NCBI RefSeq assembly: GCF_902833645.1
Contig: NZ_CADFGE010000002.1
Span: 623,158-687,157, forward strand
Direction: 5' to 3'
DNA length: 64,000 nt
Origin: Paraburkholderia fungorum
GTDB taxonomy: Bacteria; Pseudomonadota; Gammaproteobacteria; Burkholderiales; Burkholderiaceae
A program made the translations under genes and the position numbers. This document shows, in pieces, positions 43,576 through 50,895 of the stretch (position 1 is the first letter of the stretch; each line of letters opens with the position of its first letter). The notes under the pieces are model-generated. The model was given only the letters and a program-made list of their open reading frames with translations, did not search any database and had not been told where the DNA came from.

Positions 43576-43983
43576 CTACGCTCGAGGATACGTCGCGACT
43601 TCGATCAGATTGCCGTCCGGATCGCGGCAATACACCGACGTCATCTTGCCGCGCGCGCCGTCGCGTTCAACCGGGCCTGCCTCGATCTCAACACCCTCGG
43701 CGAGCCAATGGGCTTTGACCTCGGCGGGACTCGCGCTAGTGACGAAGCACAGGTCGGCACTGCCCGGCACCGCCTCACGCCCGGTGAACCACGCGACCGT
43801 GTCCGCATCCGCCGGACGCAGATTGATCTTCTGATTGCCGTAGGTCATTGCCACCCGCGTGCCGGTGCGCGACTCGAACTCGGTGCGCCGCATGCCGAGC
43901 ATTCGGGCGTACCAGGCCGCGCTGGCTTCCACGTCAGCGACATTCAGAACGAGATGATCGAGACTGTCTATCGAGAAGCTCAT
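43576..43983 (-). CDS. VOC-superfamily (glyoxalase/dioxygenase-fold) protein
   Basis: The 135-residue single-domain VOC protein opens LDHLVLNVADVEASAAWYARMLGM, whose His is the first metal ligand. It closes SVYCRDPDGNLIEVATY, whose Glu is the last. The size fits one babbab module dimerising to form the site. The reaction could be glutathione transfer, ring cleavage or a resistance function. The start is ATG 43983; a start three codons upstream is possible. Confidence 0.87.
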   Translation of the reverse strand: MSFSIDSLDHLVLNVADVEASAAWYARMLGMRRTEFESRTGTRVAMTYGNQKINLRPADADTVAWFTGREAVPGSADLCFVTSASPAEVKAHWLAEGVEIEAGPVERDGARGKMTSVYCRDPDGNLIEVATYPRA

Positions 43984-44007
43984 GGGTCCCACCGCCGTGA
44001 CGAAGTG

Positions 44008-44472
44008 TTATTGCTGCGGCGCATCCGGCGCGAGCAAAACACCTTTTGTGAAAACGAAGCAGCCGTAACCGCGCTCTTCACCGGTCGCGATCACGCAATA
44101 GGCTTTGCGCGCCCGTTTATAAAATGCGAAACGTTCGACCGAAGCGAACGGCACCTCGCGCCCTTCCGCCGCATTGATCTCGATCTGCGCTTCGCGCTGA
44201 ACAGCCGGCATCGTATCGGGCTCGCCCACGACTTCCATCCGCGAGGCAGGACGATCGATGAATGTATCCAGCGGCATCACCGACAGAATCGCGCGGATCG
44301 CACGCGGTGCATTCACGCCATCGAGGCGAAGCAGCTTGCCCAATACCGTCTCCTCTGCGACCGAAGCGGCCGGAAAATTGGCGTCGCAAACAACCAGTTC
44401 GTCGCCATGTCCCATTGAGCGGAGCGCATGCAGCACGTCGGCATTCAGCAGCGGGTCCAGATTCTTCAGCAC
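44008..44472 (-). CDS. fucU: L-fucose mutarotase (RbsD/FucU family)
   Basis: The 154-residue protein has the FucU/RbsD opening MLKNLDPLLNADVLHALRSMGHGDELVVCDANFPA, with the HGD segment carrying the catalytic His. The enzyme speeds alpha/beta exchange of fucose (or ribose). The start is GTG 44472 with AGGAG five bases before it. No other fucose or ribose gene is in the window, so it probably serves sugar uptake systems elsewhere. Confidence 0.85.
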   Translation of the reverse strand: MLKNLDPLLNADVLHALRSMGHGDELVVCDANFPAASVAEETVLGKLLRLDGVNAPRAIRAILSVMPLDTFIDRPASRMEVVGEPDTMPAVQREAQIEINAAEGREVPFASVERFAFYKRARKAYCVIATGEERGYGCFVFTKGVLLAPDAPQQ

Positions 44473-44499
44473 GGTGTCTCCTTGTGGTCTGATTGGTGG

Positions 44500-44862
44500 C
44501 TAGCCAGGCCGAACGGGTTGTCCCGGTAGTGTCCCTGTAGCACGTCGCGATCGATTGTAGCAAGACCGCGGCGCACGGTCCGTTGCCGGTGGCTTATGGT
44601 CATTCAGCCTTGCCGCGCGATGCGGTGAGCGGCGTTCCGTTGACACGCTCCAGCGCAGCCATCCGACCAGGGCGAGCAGCACGAGACCCGCGCCGCCCAA
44701 CACCGGCTCGCGCCAGGCCAGCAACGCAGTGAAGGTGAACGCGCGCGTGCCAGCCAGCAGAGCGAAGCCTGCGATCGCGCTGGAAAGCGCGTTGACCGCG
44801 CCCGACAGGCGCGCGAACGTGAGGACCGTACCAGGAACCGTGGCGGCAGCGGACTCGTGCAT
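44500..44862 (-). CDS. Hypothetical small membrane protein
   Basis: The 120-residue protein has two or three hydrophobic stretches (LSGAVNALSSAIAGFALLAG and PVLGGAGLVLLALVGWL) and a basic, Arg-rich C-terminal tail. GGAG lies 6 bases before ATG 44862, favouring translation. It sits between an NTF2-like gene and fucU on the minus strand. No family is recognised and it could be poorly conserved. Confidence 0.5.
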   Translation of the reverse strand: MHESAAATVPGTVLTFARLSGAVNALSSAIAGFALLAGTRAFTFTALLAWREPVLGGAGLVLLALVGWLRWSVSTERRSPHRAARLNDHKPPATDRAPRSCYNRSRRATGTLPGQPVRPG

Positions 44863-44890
44863 GATCGTCTCCGTGAAAAACCGCGTGTTG

Positions 44891-45259
44891 TCAGGTAGCG
44901 GCCGGTACCTGATCGAGGAAACCGGTCACCGCCTGCAGCCGCCCATGGGTATCGAGCAGGCCGAAGTCGGAACCCTTGACGATCGCTTCGCCCGCAGGCG
45001 TGGTCAGTGCCCACGAAAACCGCAGGCGGTTCGCGAAACCGTCGACCTCGGTCGTGCGGCGAAACGTGTGATGCGGGAAGCGTTCATGCACCGCACGGAT
45101 CATCGCGTCGATGCCGTCGTGACCCGCCCCCGCCAGCAGCGGATCGCGATAGTCGGCATCGGCGGCCCACGTCGCGGCGATCAACTCGCGGCGGCGCACT
45201 GCATCCGTTTCATTCCATGCGTCGAAATAACGGTCGATCAGATCGGTATGCGCATTCAT
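44891..45259 (-). CDS. SnoaL/NTF2-like small enzyme-fold protein
   Basis: The 122-residue protein has the cone-shaped NTF2-like fold pattern: an N-terminal helix (HTDLIDRYFDAWNETDAVRRRELI), WAADADYRDPLLAG, and strands ending AVTGFLDQVP. AAGGAG stands 6 bases before ATG 45259. Family members are polyketide cyclases, isomerases or ligand binders; without catalytic motifs I cannot choose. It is the likely first gene of a minus-strand group that includes the small membrane protein. Confidence 0.78.
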   Translation of the reverse strand: MNAHTDLIDRYFDAWNETDAVRRRELIAATWAADADYRDPLLAGAGHDGIDAMIRAVHERFPHHTFRRTTEVDGFANRLRFSWALTTPAGEAIVKGSDFGLLDTHGRLQAVTGFLDQVPAAT

Positions 45260-45564
45260 CTCAGACTCCTTGGTTGGCATGACTGAGCACTACGCCAGGC
45301 AGACACGTTGTATGCGGCGGGCTCGGAACACAGATTGGCGCCTCGGGCGCGGCGCGTCGATTACGTGAGAGGTAAGCATCCGGATGCACGGAGGGGAAGA
45401 GCCGTGTTTTTTCCTGCCGGATTGGCCATCCGGCCGAATCGTCAGGAGCGGCGTCAGCCGCTAACCTCGTGAAGCAAATGGGGGGCCGCGCGGCGTGGAC
45501 GCACGGCATGTGACGAACTGAACGGGTGCGGACACGAGCCGCTTTTTCAATATGGTTTTTACTC
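45260..45564. other. Intergenic region upstream of the toxin-antitoxin promoter
   Basis: About 300 bases between the divergent NTF2-like gene and the toxin promoter. I see no gene or clear repeat in it. Confidence 0.5.
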
Positions 45565-45593
45565 TTGCAAAACCGTATCCATGGGGATACACT
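45565..45593 (+). promoter_or_regulatory. Promoter and operator of the toxin-antitoxin pair
   Basis: TTGCAA (45565-45570) and TACACT (45588-45593) with 17 bases between make a good sigma-70 promoter. GTATCC-ATGG-GGATAC (45575-45590) is an inverted repeat in the spacer, the expected place for autorepression by the antitoxin. Because the promoter lies here, a toxin start upstream of it at 45552 is unlikely. Confidence 0.55.
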
Positions 45594-45617
45594 TCTCAAC
45601 AGATCGGCTCACCTCCT

Positions 45618-45923
45618 GTGTACACGGTCAATCGCACCGAGGAATTCGACAGCTGGCTTGCGGGCCTCGCAGACTTGAGAGCGAGGGCAAAAATCCTGGT
45701 GCGGGTCCGGCGTGCGGAGCGAGGTCATTTCGGCGACGTAAAGCTGCTGGAGGACGGTGTATCCGAAATGCGCGTTGATAGCGGTCCCGGCTACCGGGTC
45801 TACTTCGCGCGCGAAGGGCGAATGGTGTACCTGCTGCTCTGCGGAGGCGACAAGTCCACGCAGGCGGCCGACATCAAACACGCCAAAGCAATGTGGGCAG
45901 CAATCAGAAAGGAACTGTCATGA
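45618..45923 (+). CDS. RelE/HigB-type toxin
   Basis: The 101-residue protein from GTG 45618 opens VYTVNRTEEFDSWLAGL. The core VRVRRAERGHFGDVKLLEDGVSEMRVDSGPGYRVYFAREGRMVYLLLCGGDK is the phage-Gp49/HigB-like fold of ribosome-dependent mRNA interferases. A longer form from ATG 45552 would be read from upstream of the apparent promoter. It overlaps the antitoxin start by 4 bases (ATGA), and the toxin-first order is typical of HigBA-type pairs. It probably cleaves mRNA when the antitoxin is degraded. Confidence 0.85.
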   Translation: MYTVNRTEEFDSWLAGLADLRARAKILVRVRRAERGHFGDVKLLEDGVSEMRVDSGPGYRVYFAREGRMVYLLLCGGDKSTQAADIKHAKAMWAAIRKELS

Positions 45924-46222
45924 GCAAAGTCAAAACCGCACGGTTCGATGCATCGCACTACCTCGATAGCGAAGAGATGATCGCTGAATATCTCAACGCA
46001 GCCCTGGAAGAAAGCGACGCCGACGTCCTGCTCGCCGCGATCGCCGATATCGCAAAAGCGCGCGGCATCGCAAAGGTCGCGGCCGACGCCGGGCTCGGGC
46101 GCGAAAGCCTCTATAAAACGCTCGCACCGGGCTCCAAACCGCGCATGGATACTGTGTTCAAACTGCTGCGCGCACTGGGCGTCAAACTTAATGCCGTACC
46201 GGAAGGTGTGGCGCACGCCTGA
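45920..46222 (+). CDS. HigA-type antitoxin (addiction module antidote)
   Basis: The 100-residue protein has a helix-turn-helix: GIAKVAADAGLGRESLYKTLAPGSKPRMDTVFKLLRALGVKL. Its N-terminal part (FDASHYLDSEEMIAEYLNAALEE) is the likely toxin-binding arm. ATG 45920 overlaps the toxin stop. It would neutralise the toxin and repress the shared promoter through the inverted repeat at 45575-45590. Confidence 0.87.
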   Translation: MSKVKTARFDASHYLDSEEMIAEYLNAALEESDADVLLAAIADIAKARGIAKVAADAGLGRESLYKTLAPGSKPRMDTVFKLLRALGVKLNAVPEGVAHA

Positions 46223-46274
46223 TTCGCACCCGCCGTGTCCTTGACTGGGGCAACGCGCTGAATGGGCTGCGATT

Positions 46275-46354
46275 CGTGGGTGCGTGGGTGCGTGGGTGCG
46301 TGGGTGCGTGGGTGCGTGGGTGCGTGGGTGCGTGGGTGCGTGGGTGCGTGGATG
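46275..46354. repeat. Octamer tandem array, (CGTGGGTG)9 plus a variant unit
   Basis: Nine perfect CGTGGGTG units cover 46275-46346, and CGTGGATG follows. It lies between the antitoxin stop and the XRE promoter. A unit of eight bases changes spacing or reading frame when copies are gained or lost. It is a simple-sequence tract, not a CRISPR array: there are no spacers. Confidence 0.95.
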
Positions 46355-46423
46355 TGTGTGAGCGCGCGGATGCGCCTACGCTTTCCCGGATATTCCCGTG
46401 TATTCCCCGATAATCCGTGGTAT

Positions 46424-46446
46424 TCCATTACCTGCCAGGTAATGGA
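46424..46446. promoter_or_regulatory. 23-bp palindrome upstream of the XRE regulator gene
   Basis: TCCATTACCTG and CAGGTAATGGA flank a single central C, giving perfect 11-bp arms. It ends 31 bases before ATG 46478. A palindrome of this length right at the regulator's promoter is best explained as its own operator. Confidence 0.65.
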
Positions 46447-46477
46447 TTGCTAACGCGCTTTGGCTATCATCGGTAGC

Positions 46478-47356
46478 ATGAACACACTCTCTCTTGCGCA
46501 AACCATCCCGTCGAACGCTCCGACGGCAAGCCGCACGGTCGGCGATCTGCTGCGCGAATGGCGGCAGCGGCGAAGAATGAGCCAGTTGCTGCTCGCCGCC
46601 GAAGCCGAAATTTCAACGCGGCATCTGAGCTTCGTCGAGTCAGGCCGCGCGGTGCCCAGCCGGGAAATGGTCATGCACCTCGCCGAGCGGCTCGACGTGC
46701 CGCTCCGTGCGCGCAACGCGCTGCTGGTCGCGGCGGGTTATGCGCCGCTGTTCCGCGAACGTCCTCTTACGGACCCACAACTGGCCGCGGCGCGCGAGGC
46801 AGTCGAGTTGGTGCTCAAAGGTCATGAGCCGTATCCGGCCCTCGCGATCGACCGTCACTGGACCATCGTGGCCGCGAACAATGCGCTTGCGCCACTGCTT
46901 GCAGGCGCAAGCCCGGAACTGCTGAAGCCGCCAGTCAACGCAATGCGGCTGAGCTTGCATCCGCAAGGCATCGCAGCGTCGATCGTCAATTGGCATGCGT
47001 GGCGCGCACATGCGCTGTCCCGACTGCAGCGGCAAATCGACGTGAGCGGTGACGAAACGCTGAGCGCGCTGCGTGACGAGCTCGCCGCCTACCCTGCTCC
47101 GCCCGGTGCGCAAGCAGCCGGCCACGACGAGACCGCGAGTCACCAGGTCGCCGTGCCGCTGCGTCTGCGCACGCCAATCGGCGAGTTATCGTTCTTTAGC
47201 ACAACCACGGTATTCGGCACGCCGGTAGATGTAACGCTATCGGAACTTGCCATTGAAGCGTTCTTTCCCGCCGACCAGCAAACCGCGGCGGCCCTGCGCG
47301 AGTTTGCCGAAAGTCAGCGCGCCGAGACGCAAAAGGCCGAAGCCGGGAAGTCTTAG
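46478..47356 (+). CDS. XRE-family regulator with MmyB-like ligand domain
   Basis: The 292-residue protein has an N-terminal XRE HTH (TVGDLLREWRQRRRMSQLLLAAEAEISTRHLSFVESGRAVPSREMVMHLAERLDVPLRARNALLVAAGYAP). A C-terminal MmyB-like domain follows (AVELVLKGHEPYPALAIDRHWTIVAANNALAPLL and onward). Such regulators usually control a neighbouring oxidoreductase. Here the next gene is a GNAT acetyltransferase 86 bases downstream. The start is ATG 46478. Autoregulation through the palindrome at 46424-46446 is inferred. Confidence 0.88.
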   Translation: MNTLSLAQTIPSNAPTASRTVGDLLREWRQRRRMSQLLLAAEAEISTRHLSFVESGRAVPSREMVMHLAERLDVPLRARNALLVAAGYAPLFRERPLTDPQLAAAREAVELVLKGHEPYPALAIDRHWTIVAANNALAPLLAGASPELLKPPVNAMRLSLHPQGIAASIVNWHAWRAHALSRLQRQIDVSGDETLSALRDELAAYPAPPGAQAAGHDETASHQVAVPLRLRTPIGELSFFSTTTVFGTPVDVTLSELAIEAFFPADQQTAAALREFAESQRAETQKAEAGKS

Positions 47357-47442
47357 CAGGCACAGCGGACCGCGGCGCCTCATCGAACGCGGCGTTGTTA
47401 GCGCTTGCGGCGCCATTCAGATCACATGGAGAGACGCACTCG

Positions 47443-48006
47443 ATGAACAGCGCCGTACTGATCCGCCAACTTGGTCCGGCCGACCGCGACGCTTATTTCC
47501 AGCTTCGCCTGCGCGGTCTGAAAGCCCATCCGGAGTCGTTCGGCCAAGGCTATGAAGAAGCGCTGGCCAAGGGCGCTTCGCAGCATGACGCGATGTTGCA
47601 AGGCGCGCGCGCGGCCAAAGGCGATTTTCTGCTCGGCGCTTATGTAGTCAATGCGGCAGTCAATGCGGCAGTCAACGCGGCACCGGTCAATGCGCCGTTG
47701 ATCGGCGTGGTCGGCTTGCTGCGCAGCCAGCGCGACAAGGAACAGCACAAGGCCTCTGTCATCGGCATGTATGTCGCGCCGGAAGCGACAGGTCGCGGCG
47801 TCGGGCGTGCTTTGCTCAATGCGTTGCTGGAACGGGCGGCGCAAGTAGAAGGCCTGAGGCAAATTCAGTTGATCGTGAATAGCCAGAATGAGGCGGCACG
47901 CAAACTCTATGAGTCGCTCGGCTTTCGCAGGTATGGCTGCGAGATCGATGCGCTGAACGTCAACGGGGTGTTTCACGATGCCGATCTGATGGCACGCTTC
48001 GTGTAA
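47443..48006 (+). CDS. GNAT-family N-acetyltransferase with internal repeat
   Basis: The 187-residue acetyltransferase has the acetyl-CoA loop GMYVAPEATGRGVGRALLNALLERA and a C-terminal NEAARKLYESLGFRRYG motif. Residues about 69-83 are a short repeat (VNAAVNAAVNAAPVNAP) encoded by 12-base tandem units near 47646-47690, probably forming a surface loop. GGAGAG precedes ATG 47443. The acceptor (amine, peptide or tRNA modification) is unknown. It follows the XRE gene and may be controlled with it. Confidence 0.87.
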   Translation: MNSAVLIRQLGPADRDAYFQLRLRGLKAHPESFGQGYEEALAKGASQHDAMLQGARAAKGDFLLGAYVVNAAVNAAVNAAPVNAPLIGVVGLLRSQRDKEQHKASVIGMYVAPEATGRGVGRALLNALLERAAQVEGLRQIQLIVNSQNEAARKLYESLGFRRYGCEIDALNVNGVFHDADLMARFV

Positions 48007-48036
48007 CAATTATCTGCCGTTCGTCATTCAAACATC

Positions 48037-49260
48037 ATGTCCGATTTCTCCACTTCGCTTCCACGCGTACCACGTCGCTTCGACATCAATCCAAGGCCGC
48101 TTGGCGCCGCGCTCGTGCTAATCGCGCTGGGCGCTGTCTATCTGGCGCAAACCGTCAGCGGTCGCCAGGCGGCGCTCTATATCGTCGGCGCGCTGCTGGG
48201 TATGTCGCTTTACCATGCGGCGTTCGGCTTTACCTCCGCATGGCGGGTCTTTATCGCCGACGGCCGCGGCGCCGGTCTGCGCGCACAAATGCTGATGCTG
48301 GCGCTCGGCGTATTGCTGTTCTTCCCGGTGCTCGCCGCAGGCACGCTGTTCGGCCGGCCGGTAGTCGGCCTGGTCGCGCCAGCCGGCACGTCGGTGCTGG
48401 TCGGGGCCTTCATGTTCGGCGTCGGCATGCAGCTGGGCGGTGGCTGCGCGTCCGGCACGCTGTACACCGTGGGTGGCGGCAGTACACGCATGATCGTCAC
48501 GCTGGCCGCGTTTGTCATTGGCTCGGTTGTCGCGACCGCGCACATGCCGTTCTGGACCGCGCTGCCATCGCTCAAACCGCTTTCGTTGGTCAGCGCGCTC
48601 GGCGCGGGCTGGGCCATCGTGCTGAATCTGGCCGTTTTCGCCGTGATCGCGGCGCTCACGGTTGTGGTCGAACGGCGCCGTCATGGCCGGCTGCTCGACG
48701 AGCCGCCACGCGCGCCCCATGCGTCGCGCTGGTTGCACGGCCCGTGGCCGCTGCTTGTCGGCGCAATCGCTCTGGTGTTACTCAACTTCGCAACCCTCGC
48801 GTTGTCCGGCCGTCCCTGGGGAGTGACGTCGGCGTTCGCGCTGTGGGGCGCCAAGCTATTCGCCGCACTGGGTATCGACGTGGCCAACTGGCCGTATTGG
48901 GCCGCTCATGCCAACGCCGGCGCGCTGGCTGCCCCTGTTACGCGTGACGTCACCACAGTCATGGACATCGGGATCATCCTCGGCGCCATGACGGCTGCGG
49001 CGCTTGCCGGCCGTTACGCACCGGTCTGGAAAGTCCCGGCCCGCTCGCTGATCGCGGCGGTAGTCGGCGGCCTGTTGCTCGGCTATGGAGCCCGTCTGGC
49101 CTATGGTTGTAACATCGGCGCCTATTTCAGCGGCATCGTGTCAGGCAGCTTGCATGGCTGGCTATGGCTGGTCGCCGCCTTCGCCGGCAACGTGCTCGGC
49201 ACCCGCCTGCGCCCGGTGTTCGGCCTCGAAGTCGAGCGGATGCGCGCAAACGGTTGCTAG
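48037..49260 (+). CDS. YeeE/YedE-type sulfur-compound transporter
   Basis: The 407-residue multi-span membrane protein has the two hallmark Cys motifs: GGGCASGTLYTVGGGS (first half) and YGCNIGAYFSGIVSGSLHGWLW (second half). These lie along the thiosulfate path in TsuA-like proteins. The two halves are related, as in the family. It probably takes up thiosulfate or another reduced sulfur compound. No TusA-like partner gene is adjacent. The start is ATG 48037. Confidence 0.88.
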   Translation: MSDFSTSLPRVPRRFDINPRPLGAALVLIALGAVYLAQTVSGRQAALYIVGALLGMSLYHAAFGFTSAWRVFIADGRGAGLRAQMLMLALGVLLFFPVLAAGTLFGRPVVGLVAPAGTSVLVGAFMFGVGMQLGGGCASGTLYTVGGGSTRMIVTLAAFVIGSVVATAHMPFWTALPSLKPLSLVSALGAGWAIVLNLAVFAVIAALTVVVERRRHGRLLDEPPRAPHASRWLHGPWPLLVGAIALVLLNFATLALSGRPWGVTSAFALWGAKLFAALGIDVANWPYWAAHANAGALAAPVTRDVTTVMDIGIILGAMTAAALAGRYAPVWKVPARSLIAAVVGGLLLGYGARLAYGCNIGAYFSGIVSGSLHGWLWLVAAFAGNVLGTRLRPVFGLEVERMRANGC

Positions 49261-49781
49261 AAGTTACAAATGCGGCCTCGTTTGTAACTGGGGCCGCACC
49301 AACCTGTTACATCTCTGATTTGTCCCCATAGCGGCGTCGACGAACGGTATTTATTACTTTTAATTGATCTCGCTTTCTATTTCCTTTCTGATTCGTCCAG
49401 ATTTTTGCGGCGCCCTGCCAGCCGCGCGCCATTACTCAGATGAATAAGTCTGAAGCCCGGCACACAAGGGTTTCCATGGATTAGACGAAATTCTCAGGCG
49501 GCAAAAAATCCGCTATGCATCCTCTATTACAGCGCCGTGAAAGAGTTACCGAAATTTGATGCATTTTTTTGAGATATTTTTTTGAGAGGGGATTGATTTC
49601 TCGTTTTACCCTTCATACAATTCGTCCCAAGCTGTTACGAAATGTAACGCGATGTATCAAAAGGTCGCCATCTGTATCAGGTGGTGACACGTAGCCGGAG
49701 GACAACGTTTCCGGTGAGGCACAAAAGACATAACGGCAAAAAAAGCCGACATAGTAATTCGGGGCTTCGGAAACACAGAAA
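49261..49781. promoter_or_regulatory. Long AT-rich control region upstream of flhDC
   Basis: The 521-base gap is clearly richer in AT than its surroundings. It starts with a GTTACAAA/TTTGTAAC hairpin (49263-49288) that may end the YeeE transcript. It contains further GTTAC elements (49306, and a GTTAC-gaaat-GTAAC pair at 49634-49648) and a 12-bp direct repeat at 49563-49587. Long regulated leaders are normal for flhDC, where many factors bind. I find no small gene here. Confidence 0.6.
49563..49587. repeat. 12-bp direct repeat with T7 tract upstream of flhD
   Basis: ATTTTTTTGAGA occurs at 49563-49574 and again at 49576-49587, 13 bases apart. The poly-T runs are intrinsically curved and slippage-prone. 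It lies about 200 bases before the flhD start. Confidence 0.85.
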
Positions 49782-50102
49782 ATGGACCGTAGCAGCGAGA
49801 CGCTGGATTCAATCCGCGAGATCAACTTGTCTTACATCATGCTCGCGCAACGTATGTTGCGTGAGGACAAACCGGTCGGCATGTTCCGGCTGGGACTGTC
49901 GTCGGAACTGGCTGATTTGCTTGCTGGGCTGTCGCTAGCGCAGATCGTCAAGCTGGCCGCTTCCGATCAGCTTTTATGCTTCTTCCGCTTCAACGACCAC
50001 TCGATGTTGTCGGCGTTGACGCAAACGACGAAGCACGCAGCAGTTGCACCGACTCACGCGGCGATTCTGCTTGCAGGCCAGCCTGCTGAGCAGTTTGCTT
50101 AA
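49782..50102 (+). CDS. flhD: Flagellar master regulator subunit FlhD
   Basis: The 106-residue protein has the FlhD pattern [49 protein letters not shown]. FlhD pairs with FlhC to activate class 2 flagellar promoters. It is first in flhD-flhC, with flhC 14 bases downstream. No strong ribosome site is visible before ATG 49782. Confidence 0.95.
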   Translation: MDRSSETLDSIREINLSYIMLAQRMLREDKPVGMFRLGLSSELADLLAGLSLAQIVKLAASDQLLCFFRFNDHSMLSALTQTTKHAAVAPTHAAILLAGQPAEQFA

Positions 50103-50116
50103 TCGAGGTGACCGCG

Positions 50117-50686
50117 ATGCTCAAGCGTAGCCTGACGGAAGACGCGCAAGAAGTATTTCGCGCCATCGCGCTGATTGAACTCGGCGCGCGCATGCAGGTA
50201 CTCGAAAGCGAGTTGACGCTTTCGCGCGACCGCATGATCCGCCTGTACCGCGAGGTCAAAGGTGTATCGCCGCCCAAGGGCATGCTGCCGTTCTCGGCGG
50301 ACTGGTACATGACGTGGCTGGCGAACATCCACGCGTCGTTGTTTTACAACACGTACCTGTTCCTGAAGAACGAAGCACGTTGCTCGCATCTGGACGCGCT
50401 GACCAAAGGGTATCGACTGTATCTGGAACATTGCCAGCACAGCGAAACCGAACCCGTGCTGGATCTGACGCGTGCGTGGACGTTGGTGCGTTTCTTCGAC
50501 GCCAACATCCTGCAGTTGACCAAATGCTGCCGTTGCACCGGCAAGTTTGTCGCGCACAAGCACGATCTGCAGCACAACGTGGTGTGTGGCGCCTGCCAAC
50601 CGCCATCGCGCGCCGGCAAGACCAAGAAGGCCGCGGCCGCTCGCCAGGAAGCGCTCGAAGCAGCGCAGATCGCGCAAGCCGCCTGA
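50117..50686 (+). CDS. flhC: Flagellar master regulator subunit FlhC
   Basis: The 189-residue protein has the FlhC zinc site in LTKCCRCTGKFVAHKHDLQHNVVCGACQPP and an N-terminal HTH-like part that helps bind DNA with FlhD. GAGG lies before ATG 50117; a GTG nine bases upstream is less likely. The C-terminus is Lys/Ala-rich. FlhD4C2 activates the flagellar regulon. A strong terminator follows at 50742-50775. Confidence 0.95.
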   Translation: MLKRSLTEDAQEVFRAIALIELGARMQVLESELTLSRDRMIRLYREVKGVSPPKGMLPFSADWYMTWLANIHASLFYNTYLFLKNEARCSHLDALTKGYRLYLEHCQHSETEPVLDLTRAWTLVRFFDANILQLTKCCRCTGKFVAHKHDLQHNVVCGACQPPSRAGKTKKAAAARQEALEAAQIAQAA

Positions 50687-50741
50687 ATCGGATTGAATCG
50701 ATGAGGGCCGGTCCAGCCTGATTCGAACGGAAGCCCCCAGG

Positions 50742-50775
50742 AAAAAGGTCCGCCACCAACACGCGGACCTTTTTT
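50742..50775. terminator. Rho-independent terminator after flhC (usable in both directions)
   Basis: A-run, stem GGTCCGC (50747-50753), 9-base loop, GCGGACC (50763-50769), then a T-run. The flanking A5 and T6 tracts make it effective on both strands, ending flhC and possibly the convergent mntH transcript. Confidence 0.9.
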
Positions 50776-50895
50776 ATTTGGCTTTCGCCCGACGGCGGCC
50801 GCCAGGCTCCGCTCGGCCGCCACTTGTTGCCTCCTGATTTTGCCGCATCAGTCGCAGCCTCAGGTTTCGCCGCAGCCGCCTTCTTGGCGGCCGCC

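Noticed and set aside
45552..45617. N-terminal extension of the toxin from ATG 45552
   Set aside because: It would start upstream of the likely promoter -10 box, and family members begin near VYTVNRT.
46275..46354. CRISPR-like reading of the octamer array
   Set aside because: No spacers, no cas genes, and the unit is only eight bases.
46262..46453. 63-codon frame through the octamer array
   Set aside because: It only reads the tandem repeat (VRGCVGAW units) and has no ribosome site or family.
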